64,000 nucleotides of DNA from positions 107,440,768 through 107,504,767 of the forward strand of contig JAMXBB010000004.1 in the NCBI GenBank assembly GCA_024138015.1, given 5' to 3'. The first letter of the stretch is position 1. Every line of letters starts with the position of its first letter. The notes beneath the pieces are model-generated. The model was not told the origin of the DNA and did no database searches. It worked only from the letters and a program-made list of their open reading frames with translations. This document shows positions 48,766 to 59,880 of the stretch, one piece after another. The translations under genes were made by a program, and so were the position numbers. Source of the DNA: Lumnitzera littorea. Lineage: Eukaryota; Streptophyta; Magnoliopsida; Myrtales; Combretaceae.

Positions 48766-49500
48766 TCACAATGCCCTCTCTAGCTGCCAATGCTTCCGCT
48801 ATCAAACAAGACGAACATTGTAGAGATAGAGAAGTAGCTTGCAGTAGCCACCCCCATGAGAATCTCTTCCTAGGAAACCAGCTCCTGCTCTTCGAGGACC
48901 ATAATAAAATGCACCATCAACACTGATCTTGACCCGACTGAGATTTGGACGATTCCAAACAACTGTCCGAACACAAGCTCTGCTTCTATTAACAACCAAT
49001 CCCTGGTTCCTTCGGTTAATATCTCTTTCTCCAACACCATCGAGAGATAAACCAGCAAGCAAATTACCCAATTCACTATCGGCATAACTACTTCCATCCG
49101 CATAGCAAGAGCTTAGATCCATCTCCCTCGGCATTGCACCTGACCGATTACCACCATTTCCTGACTTTGCTGTAGGAGCTGCTGCTGCTGAGTTCTGCAG
49201 ACCATTTGAGATGGCAGGATTTCCTGACGTTGCTATAGAAGCTGTTGCTGCTTGTTCATTCCACGGACCACTTGGGAGAACAGTACAGCATGGTGCTGCT
49301 GTTGGAATTTCTGCTGTTTGGACAATCTGCAGGTCAGGTGAAGTAACATCGGCAGTAAAAAAGTCAGAGACCGGCGCTGGTTGGTTATGCTGTTCAAGTC
49401 CACTTGCTGCCTCCACATATTCCCGTAACTCCTCCTTAACTGCTGCAATAACTTTCTCTGGATTGAGAATGACCCCATTTAAAATACACTCATTTCTATG
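48766..49500 (-). pseudogene. LINE RNase H, N-terminal part and linker
   Basis: The open stretch 48802-49416 (minus) has an Ala/Ser/Thr-rich linker, then VVWNRPNLSRVKISVDGAF with the first catalytic Asp (about 48909-48960). As in copy A, a frameshift separates this from AEALAAREG (about 48770-48800). The shared frameshift suggests it predates the duplication. Confidence 0.75.
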
Positions 49501-50510
49501 CTTCCAAATTTGCTACATTATAATGCAAATTGTTGAAAATAAGTTGAGAATTGTCTCCTTACTCTGGCCCTGAGATCGGCAGAGTTCTCTGATATTGCAA
49601 AGCCATCTGTCACAGCTCAAAAATGAACAATGATCCACACGAAACAAGCAGCACTCAAACCAAACCATCCTCATCCAATTGCAACACAGAAATGAATGTC
49701 CAAAAGTTTCTTCTTCACAATAGAATGGACAACAAAAAGTGTTTATGTTTAGGTGCTCATTTTAAGCTTCACAAGAATTTCCAAAAACACTTATCTAGCC
49801 CAACAGAAGAGGAACCCAAAACTGGTTCGGTTGAATAACATAGCTGATGTATTCTATGATAATTTGATTTAACCGAATATTGTCCATTTTTCTGTTTCAT
49901 CCACACTAACTCATCCTCTCTATGCTGCAAAGGCAATGGAATTTGAATAATGGCCTCCTTTTCTTCTTGTGTCAACAGATGTTCAATAGCTGTCGAGTCC
50001 CACACTCCATTCACTTTGTCAATAATGTCGCTACATTGAAGTCCTCTAAGTTACCTTCCACTTCTCTATAACCTCAAGTGAATTGCTGGAGCAAAAGTTT
50101 CCAAGGGTCCCTCCATAATTTATCTCCCTCCCCATCACCTATATGCCAACAAAGTTCGCTCTTTATACTTTCTAGGCCGACTAGAATGCTATTCCACCCC
50201 CAAGATTCTTTCCCACCTTTTTTAGCGTGTGAAAAATATGTATTGGGAAAGTATATGCTTTTTAGGAGTTTAACCCAAAGGGCATCCGGTCTTGTGATCA
50301 TCCTCCAAGCAAGTTTACCCAATAGAGCTTTATTAAAAATTTCATGATCTCTAAAACCCAAACCACCACCTTCCGTAGTTTTCATTAAATTTTGCCAACT
50401 TTTCCAATGAATCCTTCTACCATTTTCTCCCCCTCCCTACCAAAAATTTGCAATTAGACTTGCCACTTCCTTACACCACCTCTTTGGGAAACAAAATATA
50501 CTTATTGGTT
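49501..50510 (-). pseudogene. LINE reverse transcriptase C-terminus and zf-RVT region (copy B)
   Basis: From 50510 down, the minus strand reads FW*GGGENG(R)RIHWKSW, GGGLGFRDHEIFNKALLGK, then LAWRMITRPDALWVKLLK and SWGWNSILVGLESIKSELCW to about 50074. This is the typical link from RT to zf-RVT. 49769-50014 continues it in another frame (DELVWMKQKNGQYSVKSNYH). It is better preserved than copy A but has stops and frameshifts. Confidence 0.75.
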
Positions 50511-50699
50511 GATATAAAGGATTTATGATCTAAAAGTTGGAGGTGTGAGAACCCAATTATATAGATTAATATGTTTCTTCAATGGTCAATATGTCCCATT
50601 TAGGAATACTATAATTTTTCCTAAATGAGCAAAACTCTTCTGGTTAACCTATTATAAAGAAATATCATAGAAGGGATAACATAGTCTCACAAAGGTTTT

Positions 50700-51830
50700 T
50701 GGAAAAAAAAAAAAAAAAAAAAGGAAAAGTAGCAAAAACATAAAATAAAATTTCTTATTTTTAAAATTGTTATCTGTCATATATGGATTTTGCCTCTTAG
50801 GGTCCAACTGTCTACGTCACCTACGGGATCCCGGCTTCGCCAGCTTTTCCAGGGCAGTTCACTCTCCAACCCAGCTTACTTTTGAAGGAAGAGGACCCTC
50901 GGGGAATATGTGTTGACGCACAGCACGTCTTTGGCCCCCCCAAAAAAAAAGAAGAAGAAAAAAGCCCTAAAATGGCATTGCAGAAATTAGGTTCCCTTGC
51001 CACTCTTGATCCGTAGGGTTCCTGTACAGCCTAAGGGAATTGTGTCCAACAAAATGGATCAGCTTCGGGTCAAGGGAGATCGGCCACCTGTCTTTCTCCA
51101 TCCTAAAGGAAGAAGCTACCAGATTAGAAGAACCGTGGTTCATGTGTCTAGATCTTAGGGCCATCTCCGAAGTCCAACCTATAAAACCTTCGGACGCCTT
51201 GGTCGACTTGGATCTTTTGGCACGTTACTCACATACATGGTATACCTCCTTGCATGAACTTTGTTGACCACACACAATGGTGAGCACCCACCAGTCAAGC
51301 ACGCCATAGCCATCAATTGAGTGCCTCTACCAACACACAACTGGTAAACAGTTTTCAATTTTCAATTTGCACTTGTTCGACGGTAACCGAAACTTCGACA
51401 AGCACTGCAATGCACTAACACGACTCACTCCTCTGCCACTTAACCATGTCAATGACACAATGGCCAGTGCACCACCAATCAGCAAAGGATAGGTACAAGA
51501 ATAACTGGCCAATCCTAGGTACAAGAGTAACAGGCCAATCTACCGCAATCTTCGATCGATTGCACACCCGAACGTATGACGATAGCACCAATCTCAAGAG
51601 ATAACTATCAATCGACTGTTTCTAGTCAACACCACTCCGTGCAACCTCACAACTCTAGTGAATCCCTGCACACACCATCAAGCGCTTATGTCCCATCAGA
51701 CGAGCGTTTCACCAACCGGCAAACACATACATGTACACACGCACGCACGCAGGCTTGATACACACGCACACATGCACACACACGCATGAATTAGAGAGCT
51801 GACAGCCCTTATTATTTTAGTCACCGACTC
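50700..51830. repeat. Repeat family R, copy B
   Basis: Matches 5640-6540. It keeps more C and G, including CpG sites (for example CGGGATCCCGGCTTCGCC, where copy A has TAGCTTAGTT). No reading frame is recognised as a known protein. It ends in a CA/CG-rich simple repeat at about 51722-51786. Confidence 0.6.
51722..51786. repeat. CA-rich microsatellite
   Basis: Runs of ACACGCACGC and CACACACGC. Copy A has only a short ACACAC run near 6490. Confidence 0.8.
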
Positions 51831-53500
51831 TACAATTTACCTAATCAATCTTTTTTAGTTCCTTTCCCAATCAAAGATCAAAACTTATGCTAAATTTGTT
51901 GCAAACCTTTTCTTTTGCCAAAGCCATAAGTAAAAACCTAAGACAAACCCAATGCTCAAATGCAAAAGTTTTCTCCTTTATTTGGCAGATCGGTAGCTTG
52001 TCAATTTCTTTTTTTAAGTGACGAATATTTCAATTTTATGCCTCAGGAAGAATCATAGAGCTTTGAGACCAAGATAATACCATCTGATCTCAAAGGGAAA
52101 TCTCGTTGTATGATTTTCAAATAAATAATTGTCTAAGGTTTTAGAAAATATTTTAGGTATTTAAAGGATTTACGAATAATGAAGATAAACAAATATGAGC
52201 AGTCTAATCAATTCATGCGTCAATGAACACAACAACCAATGAAATTGAATTGGTTTTTGTTTAGTCTAATTGATAAGTCATTTGGACACTACAAGTTCTT
52301 TAAGAAATAGAGAAGAATCTCTTAATAATTTTATATAAACGATGTCAATTAACTAAAGAGAACTGTTAGCATAGGTATTTATATGAAACTATAACATCGC
52401 AATTTAAGAATGATAAAGGATTAAGATGTAAATTCCAAATGAGAATAACCTAAATTCTAATAAAATAATATAAATGCCTAAAATTTTTACAATATCGAAA
52501 AATAATAAATTCTCATAGATAATGGGACTAAGTTAGGAATTTGATCCTTATCTTTTCACCATTTGAATTCCGTTAGGGAGTCATTTGAATCTTGAAACAT
52601 TTATCATCATTTAGCAAAGTCTTTCTTCTTTTTTTTTTTTTTTTTTTCATCAAGAGATTGTTACAAAGTTTTAAACTATTAATGCCAACACTTCTAAGGT
52701 CATGCATGAAGCCAACTTAATTTATTAAAGACTCAACAAATCTGAGTAAATTGAAAGTCAATAGATGCATGATCTGAAATTCATCAAGGCAATCTTAAAG
52801 CTCTATAATTTCATAAAGAATGAAATTATTAATATCATGCCACAAATGTTTACTTGCTATCCTTGGGCAATGAAATGACTATAAGAGTAGAATATTACAG
52901 ACCAAATGGCAACATCATTGCATTGAAAAAACATATTCCAAATTATTTATTACAACTCCTTGACAAGCTATATAATCCATAGTTCTAAGAACATGCAGAA
53001 AGATGAAAGTGATGATTTAACGTCCCATACTTGCTTTATAACTGTTAATCCCACAAATTTAGTTGTTTGAATTTAGAGTTGACTCTAATATTGTAAGTAA
53101 TCTTTTAAAGCCAATAAAGTAGATAAATTAAAAATTGATTAAAATTTTAAATTCAAAACCTAAAACAAATATGAAAAACCCTAAAATTCTTATCGAAACC
53201 CCAAACATATGTAAAAACCCTAAAACCTATATACGTGTAACCATAAGAGATTGAACTCAAACCTAATTACAAAAAAGAAAAAAAAACCCTTAAAACTAAG
53301 ATTCTAAGCTCATAAAATGTATAAAATTATTCCAAAAGTAATAAAACCTTAATTTATTTTGGTTAGTGATCAATATGCATAATCGTGTAAAATCACTAGG
53401 AAACACTAAAGATAACTCTTAAAAACTTATAAATGTAAAGAGTGATAATTTAATTATTAAAATTTATGAAATTATGAATATTATTTTGTGATTATTTATA
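51831..53500. other. A+T-rich sequence with no gene recognised
   Basis: It contains a T run near 52627-52648 and several AAACCCTAA-like words near 53170-53290. No coding sequence or transposon ends are identified. Confidence 0.5.
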
Positions 53501-53509
53501 ATTTCATAT

Positions 53510-54010
53510 TTGTATATATATAGTTGATAGTTAGTTTTCATTCACTCGATTTGATAAGCGTTGATATAACTTTACTTATTCATCTATTCGGCTACCAACA
53601 AGTCGAGTAATTGACACTCTTGACATCTTGTTGAGTAACATAAATTCACTCTTAATTTGAATTCAAGTTCATGGTATGAACAATTATCATAAGTACGACT
53701 ATGTTACACAATTGTCCGCTCTTCTTATATTTTAGGGAATGTGTCTAATTACGAAGTTTTCACATGTCCCAATAGTTATTCCGATAACTACTACTTTAAA
53801 CATGATAGTTACTTATAAATATGGAAAGGAAGCACTATAAGAGACATCTGATAACTCTTAACTACTCACTTTACTTTTTTTATTTCTATTCACTAACTTA
53901 TGCATTTAGAGTGGCCACAACGGATTAGCCCCGATACCAAGTGCTTTTCTTTTCTTTACAAGACATTCCTAATCACCAAAATCCACTAATAATATTTGGT
54001 GCTATTTGTT
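53510..54010 (+). repeat. Probable 5' LTR end and primer-binding region of the Tat-like element
   Basis: TTATAAATATGGAAAGG (about 53813-53829) is a promoter like those of Tat LTRs. It is followed by GAGTGGCCACAACGG, and by TTTGGTGCTATTTG at about 53996-54009, which resembles a worn TTTGGCGCCGT-type primer site. The left edge is a guess and no partner LTR is seen. Confidence 0.5.
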
Positions 54011-54504
54011 TTTTCCTCAAACACACCCATATGGCAAAAACTAGGATGATAAAGAGTACAGGTGTTGGGTGTTGGCACTTCTTCCCAACACCTTGAAGAG
54101 AGGGTACTGATTAACAATGTTTGGCTAGACTCGAGCAACTTTGCCTTGATTTGGCTAAGGAAAACTAGGAATTAGACAAAAAACATGAATAGATCCTCAA
54201 CCTTCTTCATAATAGTATTCACTAAAATCAAAACAAAGAACATGGTGATCATGACGTTGATAATAGTAATGACTCAATTTATTCACCTGAGTTGCTGAAA
54301 AAGCAAGCCGGGGTTGTGATGGGATCTTCAACTCTTGCATTAAAAAAGAATGACAAAGGCAAGCAACTGTAGCAAATTCACCATGTGAAACCCTCATACA
54401 TCAATACCCCTACTACAACTAGTAAGCAATTCCAAATAAAAAAGAGTCCCTTCATGCTTGATGTATTGGAGGAAGTGATACATTAGCACATCAAGTAGTC
54501 ATAA

Positions 54505-55345
54505 TTTGAAACTTATGATGGGATGAAAGACTTCGAAGATCATTTGAAGTACTATCATATGTTGGCTAAATTGCATGGTTTGAGTGTTGTAGTGGCCTAT
54601 TAAGCTTTTCCCTCAATCTTGAGGAATGCGGCTAGTACATGGTTTAAACATTTGAAACCAAACATCATTTCTTATTTTGATGAATTAGCAAAAGTATTTC
54701 TTCAACACTTCTTTGCAAGTATGCCTTCTGTTAAGGATTTCTCAATCCTTAACACAATCAAACAAAGATCAAATGGGTCAATTAGAGACTATTTGGCCAG
54801 GTTTATGGTTGAGATGGTTCAAATCCCAGAATTGAACATGAGTGTGGCCCTCAACAATGTAATCGATGGAGTCAAGTCCCATGGAGACTTTTTTAAGTCT
54901 CTCACAAAGAATAAGTCAAGAACTTTCATTGAGTTAAAGGTCAAGGCCACCTCATACATTTGTTAGGAGGATAACATGAAGGCCTAGCGAGAAGCCGATC
55001 AGAATAGAGGAGATAGGAAAAATGATAGGAGGAAAAGTGCAAAGGATAGACTCGACACAAATGATGACCAAAGTTTAAATGCTAAGAGAAAGAGACCAAA
55101 GATTCCGACATATTCATCCCACACGTCCATCAATTGTCCAATTTCTAACGTATTGATGGAGGTATGTAGGTAGAGAGGCGTTTTACAGTAGCTAGAAAGA
55201 ATGAGAGGAAATCTCTCAAGGAGAAATTCCAATAAGTATTGTGATTTCCATCATGATAAAGGTCACAATACAGATGAGTGCATCTAACTCAAGAATGCAT
55301 TTGTGGATACGATTCAACATGGGCATTTATGAAAGTTCTTAATGC
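54505..55345 (+). pseudogene. Tat-like gag (decayed)
   Basis: From 54508 the translation reads ETYDGMKDFEDHLKYYHM, then after one stop SILRNAASTWFKHLKP and LARFMVEMVQIPELNMSVAL, which follow the plant Ty3/gypsy gag domain. Near 55227-55290 CDFHHDKGHNTDEC is a CCHC-like knuckle of the form seen in Tat gag proteins, followed by LKNAFVDTIQHGHL. At least six stops lie in the way. Gag would form the virus-like particle in living elements. Confidence 0.75.
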
Positions 55346-55609
55346 ATGATGCCGAGAATATTGAGAGGCCATCTTAGAGGAGACATGAGGAATAGGAGAC
55401 CAATACTCAACCAATTGCTGTTGAGAGAGATGTAAGGGACGCGAACTCCAGTAGAGTACCCAACGGAATAATCAACACCATTGTTAGTGGACCTAATATA
55501 GGCCAGTCAAGCTCTTCGAGCCTGAGTAATGTCAAAAATGATGTTTGCAACATTAAAGGTAAGAAGTTCAAGGTCGACAATACAATCTCTTTTACAGAGG
55601 AAGACTTTG

Positions 55610-55745
55610 AGGGCATTTAGAGGTTGCACGATGATGCACTTGTTATCAATGTAATGGTTAACAACTTCAAGGTCAAGAAAATTCTTATTGATACAGGAAG
55701 TTCAGTAGATACCATTTCCAGCATACTTTCAACCAAATGAGACCT
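55610..55745 (+). pseudogene. Retrotransposon aspartic protease (decayed)
   Basis: The stretch DDALVINVMVNNFKVKKIL leads into IDTGSSVDTIS, with the catalytic DTG(S) triad at about 55690-55700. Only the first part of the domain is readable before stops. The protease would process the gag-pol polyprotein. Confidence 0.7.
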
Positions 55746-56329
55746 AAGGTCAAGGTGTAACTAAGATCTTATATATATGATTTGTATGCCTTCAACAATC
55801 AACTTGTTTGAGTGGCTAGAGTAATTTCTTTGCTGATTTATATTGGAGATGACAAGCATGTCATAGAAGATAAAGTGGAGTTTCTCGTCGTCAAATGTTG
55901 GTCCCCATATAACATGATCATGGAACAACTGTGCTAGCATATATTCAGCATTGTCCACTTAATTACACATCTTAAAGCCAAATTCCCTACTCCTACAGGA
56001 GTCAACATGTGCAAAGGGGATCAGCAATTGGCAAGGTCCTTATACATAAGGGCCTTAAGACAAGAAGTATTTTAAGTAGAAAATTGTCCAAAAGGTAAGT
56101 CAGTTGGTATAAAAAATGTCGAAAATGACACTGAGGAAGTTTCTTTGGAAGATGACCATGGAAAAATAACAAAGATAGGGAAACCCTTATTAGCAAATAT
56201 TTAGCAAAGTTTGATCAACTTTTTACTAGTCAATGCTGGCGTGTTTGCATGGTCCCCTTTGAACATATCAGGTATCCTGAGAGAGGTTATGGTACACAAG
56301 CTCCAGATTGATCCAAGTGCAAAGGTGAT

Positions 56330-57005
56330 CCAATAAAAGAAAAGACATTTTGTGTTAAAGAGGCAAGTAGTTGTAAAAGAAGAAGTCTAGAAGTTATTGA
56401 AGGTAAGATTTATTTGGGAAGAGTCTTATTCGACTTGGCTAGTTAATTGTGTGCTATTCAAGAAGTTTAACAGCAAGTGGCGTATGTAAATAGATTTCAC
56501 GGATCTTAATAAGGCCTGTCCTAAAGATTGTTTCCCACTATCGAAAATCAATCAGATGGTAGATTTAACTGTTGGACATGCATTGCTTTCTTTCATGAAT
56601 ACTTTTTTGGGTTACAACCAAATCAAAATGGATAAGGAAGATGAAGTATACACGTTATTTGTTACCAATTTTAGAACGTACTGTTATACGGTGATACTCT
56701 TTAGGTTGAAAAATGATGGTACGACTTACCAAAGACTTGTTATCAAGATGTTCAAACCCTAGATCCACAAAAATGTCAAAGTATATGTTGATGACACGAT
56801 TGTAAAGAGTGTAATAGGGAATTGACTTCTTACTAATCTTGAGGAGATGTTTATTATTTTAAGGAGACACAACATGAAGCTTAACCCATAGAAGTGTGTT
56901 TTTGGCACAACTTAAGGAAAGTTCTTAGGATACATGGTCACTCATTGTGTCATTGCACCCAACCTGAGAAAGATTAAGTTGATAATAAATATGAAATCTT
57001 CTCGT
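56330..57005 (+). pseudogene. Ty3/gypsy reverse transcriptase (decayed)
   Basis: One frame with stops reads KKRHFVLKRQVVVKEEV, IDFTDLNKACPKDCFPLSKI, then LLSFMNTFLGYNQIKMDKED, and at about 56776-56800 KVYVDDTIVKS. The YVDD catalytic box is intact. FGTT*GKFLGYMV follows, the usual element after the thumb. At least five stops interrupt it. Residues such as D(K)EDEVYTLFV keep the family pattern, so identity is clear. Confidence 0.8.
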
Positions 57006-57460
57006 ACGGTAAAGGAAGTACAGGAATTCACTGAGCGAATAACCGCCCTCAATAGGTTTGTATCAAGAAGTGTAGATAGGAGCGCATAATTCTTTAAAGT
57101 CTTAAAGAATCTAAAAGAATTCAAATGGTTCGATGATTGCGAAAGAGCTTTTAATGATCTCAAAGAATTCCTTGTATCACCACCGATACTCTTGACACCC
57201 ATCTTTAGAGAGAATTTAAATTTGTACTTCTTGGTTAGTTGCCGAGCTCTCTCTTCTGTATTGATCTAAATTTACGACAAAGAGTATCGACCCTTCTATT
57301 ACGTGAGTTATGTCTTACAAGGGTTAGAGCATCGGTATACGAAAATTGAGAAATTTGTTTTAGCAGTTGTTCTCTCGGTAAGGTAATTGAAGCCATATTT
57401 TGAAGCTTAACAAATCATAGTGCTTACCAATCAGCCATTGCGGCAGACAATGTAACGACC
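57006..57460 (+). pseudogene. Ty3/gypsy RNase H (first copy, decayed)
   Basis: KEFKWFDDCERAFNDLKEFL, then PPILLTPIFRENLNLYFLVS, YVLQGLEHRYTKIEKFVLAV and TNQPLRQTM follow the usual RNase H region joined to RT in Ty3/gypsy elements. Several stops are present, and catalytic residues are partly obscured. Confidence 0.7.
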
Positions 57461-57559
57461 AAACTCCCCTAAGAAGATGATGAAGCATGCCTTAGACACT
57501 AAAAGCTCAAGTGTTGGTAGATTGTGTAATTGAGTTCACTGGTGAGGAAGATAATGTAA

Positions 57560-58029
57560 AGGTTACCGAGAAACTCATATGCTATCTTTATGTGGATGGT
57601 TCTTCCATGAGAGAAGGAAGTGGTATAGGCCTTATTCTTCAAGGCCCCTATAATGTTAAAGTTAATTATGATTTAAAATTCGGATTCCCAGCCAATAACA
57701 ATGAAGTAGAGTATGAAGCTTTGATTGCTGGATTGAAATTGGCAAAAGAGATTGGTACTGAGAAACTTAAAGTGTTATTTGATTTACAATTGGTGATGAA
57801 TTAGGTCACGAGAAGTTATGCAATAAGGGAAGAAGAAATGAACAAGTACTTATTAATGGTACGAATGCTTGTAGAAGAATTTTCATCTTTTTCAATCCAT
57901 AAGGTTCCAAGAACTAAGAACATTACTGTCGATAAGTTATCAAAATTGGCCAGTATGGCATTCCCCAACTCAAGTGATAGACTTTCTGTTGAATTTCTTC
58001 TACAGAAAAGTTCATTCATTCTTTCATAG
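57560..58029 (+). pseudogene. Second, archaeal-type RNase H (aRNH) of the Tat-like element
   Basis: LICYLYVDGSSMREGSGIGL, then NNEVEYEALIAGLKLAKEIG, LKVLFDLQLVMN, one stop, and VPRTKNITVDKLSKLAS. The acidic set D (VDG), E (EYEAL) and the final D (TVDKLSKLA) is readable; the FSDSQL-type D is also kept as FDLQL. Only one stop (57802-57804) occurs in the first 150 codons, so this is the best preserved part of the element. Confidence 0.8.
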
Positions 58030-58059
58030 AGTTGTGAATTGGCTCCTTACCTAAAAGAA

Positions 58060-58500
58060 GAATCTTAGATGGATCTCCTTATAGATTATTTGAGAGATAG
58101 TACTCTTCTTGATGATAAGAAAGGAGCACGAAAATTGGTTTACTAAGCTACGAATTATACGCTGATTGATGGTCAACTGTAAAAATGTAGCATATCACAA
58201 TCTTATCTTTGATGCCTTCCTTCGAGAGATGCCTAGAGGGTATTATCTAAACTACATGGTGATGTATGCGATAACTACTTAAAAGTACAGGCACTGTATT
58301 TTCAAGCACTACAACTCGGCTATTATTGGCTGACCATAAAAGAAGATGCAAAGGAAGCTGTTCAACATTGTCTACGGTGTTAGATACACAACATACCGAG
58401 TTTTGCGTCTATAACTAAATTATACAGCCTATCTAGTCCTTAGCCTTTTACCTAGTGGAGGTTAGATATTCTAGGACCCTTCCCGAAATCTATTGCCCAG
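58060..58500 (+). pseudogene. Integrase N-terminus, cut off by an LTR
   Basis: DYLRDSTLLDDKKGARKLVY, NYTLIDGQL, then H and HCLRC of the HHCC zinc finger with LGYYWLTIKEDAKEAVQHCL, then WRLDILGPFPKSI, where D is the first catalytic acid of the integrase core. The sequence stops at 58500, where LTR-A begins, so the other two catalytic acids are missing from the window. Confidence 0.75.
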
Positions 58501-59880
58501 TGACAAGGGGGTTTAATAATTTTTCGTAAAATCTTCATATCATGTATGTACCTATGATAAAAGGGTGCTTATTCATTTTACTTATATTTACTTATTTATA
58601 TAAGCAACTAAGGTAACCTCACAATCCATAGTCCACTAAGATTACAAAGAGTCGGAATGACCTACTAAATAATAAGATAGGATAATTAAACTTCGACGAC
58701 ATTAAGAGTTACTAAATATTATAAGATCCAGCTTAACTAATACAATCTACTAAAGTAATCTTATTAATCTAATTTAGCTACTAAAGGAACACTTTGCACT
58801 TTGATTGTAGCCCATTCCTAGCTTTTGCACTTTGATCGTAGCCCATTCCTAGCTTTTGCTTACTTATAAAAAGGAACTATTGAGGGGTGAGTATATTACA
58901 GCTCAGTGAGTTTGTCTCTAACCATTACTGTTCAAGCACGTTATCAAGCGTTATTAGCAAACATGCAGTTTAGCTAAATACGAAATGAATGCACATGCGG
59001 TGAATGCAAGCAACACATCCATGGGGTTACAAAACTATGGAAGGTGTAGATTTATGTCATCTATACGTCAATTATCCCCCATGCTTAATTACATGGAGTA
59101 CCTTACCTTACCTGCATAAGGTTGTTTGTGGGTATCATCTCAATAGATAGAACTTGACTATTACCCTAATTGAGGATACCATATTAATTAATTAGGTGGA
59201 TCCCATCTAGGGCTATCCACTATCAACGATCAATACAATGCCTTACGGACTCACTATAAAAAAATCCATATAATACTTGATGAACTAAACCATACGAATC
59301 CTAACTTAGGCTACTTGCTATCAATTAATTGAAGATGGTCTACTAGATTTGCCTTAATAAGTAAAATGTCATAGGAGATTGTTTATGAGTACTCACTAAG
59401 TTGATAAATCTTTTTTTCAATTGTAAAGCATTTCAAAAATGTATTTTAGCAAAATTTTTAGAAAACTCAACAAAGCTATAGACATTACAGTCCATGACTA
59501 ATGGATCATAGACATGCAATAGGTATATCCAATTATTTTTACCAAATATTTAAACTTATCAATTTAAATAAGGCGATCATATAGATGTTAGCATACCAAA
59601 CAACTAGTCACTCAACAGACAACTAAGGGTAAGCATAAAACATCAAGCAATTATCAAAGACAAGCAATTAATCATTCATCCAAACTCCCTTGCCTAACCT
59701 GTTTACCTACTTATCTTGAACTTCAAGGTTCCTAAATTAGAAATTAAGCTACCTAAAACATAATAATAATGTATATGTAAGTAACTGAAAAAAGGGTTTC
59801 TTCAAGAACCTGATAGTCTACCTAATTGTTGAAACTCGCCTTGATCCTTGAGTACAGTTAAAATTTTTTTTTGCTCTAAC
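58501..59880 (+). mobile_element. LTR-A copy inserted in the Tat-like integrase
   Basis: It starts TGACAAGGGGG (a worn TGTCATGACC...GGGG start; it could begin up to 8 bases earlier). It aligns with 61746-63150: CTCAGTGAGTT (58902 and 62203), ACGTCAATTATCC (59065 and 62364) and ACTTGACTATTACC (59153 and 62450). No coding sequence is seen. Confidence 0.7.

Larger units (their letters stand above)
46540..50520 (-). mobile_element. 5'-truncated plant L1-type LINE, copy B, split by a solo LTR
   Basis: Same element and same truncation as 2716-4940. The poly-A tail is the T run at about 46538-46553, and the RT end is at about 50380-50510. It is interrupted at 46892-48760 by a solo LTR inside the RNase H domain. 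Confidence 0.8.
41424..51830. repeat. Segmental duplication, copy B
   Basis: Collinear with 1-6540 but enlarged by insertions. 41424-43393 matches 1-1960, 46178-46891 matches 1961-3090, 48766-50690 matches 3090-5073 and 50700-51830 matches 5630-6540. Extra in B are 43394-46177 (LTR plus Gnk2 pseudogene) and 46892-48760 (solo LTR). Confidence 0.85.
53510..58500 (+). mobile_element. Decayed Tat-like Ty3/gypsy retrotransposon, 3' end missing
   Basis: The order is an LTR-like promoter region, a primer-site-like sequence, gag, protease, RT, RNase H, a second RNase H of the archaeal type, and the start of integrase. This order with a second RNase H before integrase is the hallmark of the plant Tat lineage. 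Stops occur throughout, many of them TAA/TAG where CAA/CAG is expected. The element is cut at 58500 by an LTR-A copy. Confidence 0.8.

Noticed and set aside
51040..51267. Open stretch MCPTKWISFGSREIGHLSF...
   Set aside because: Copy A of the same repeat is full of stops here and the peptide resembles nothing I know. It is probably non-coding repeat sequence.
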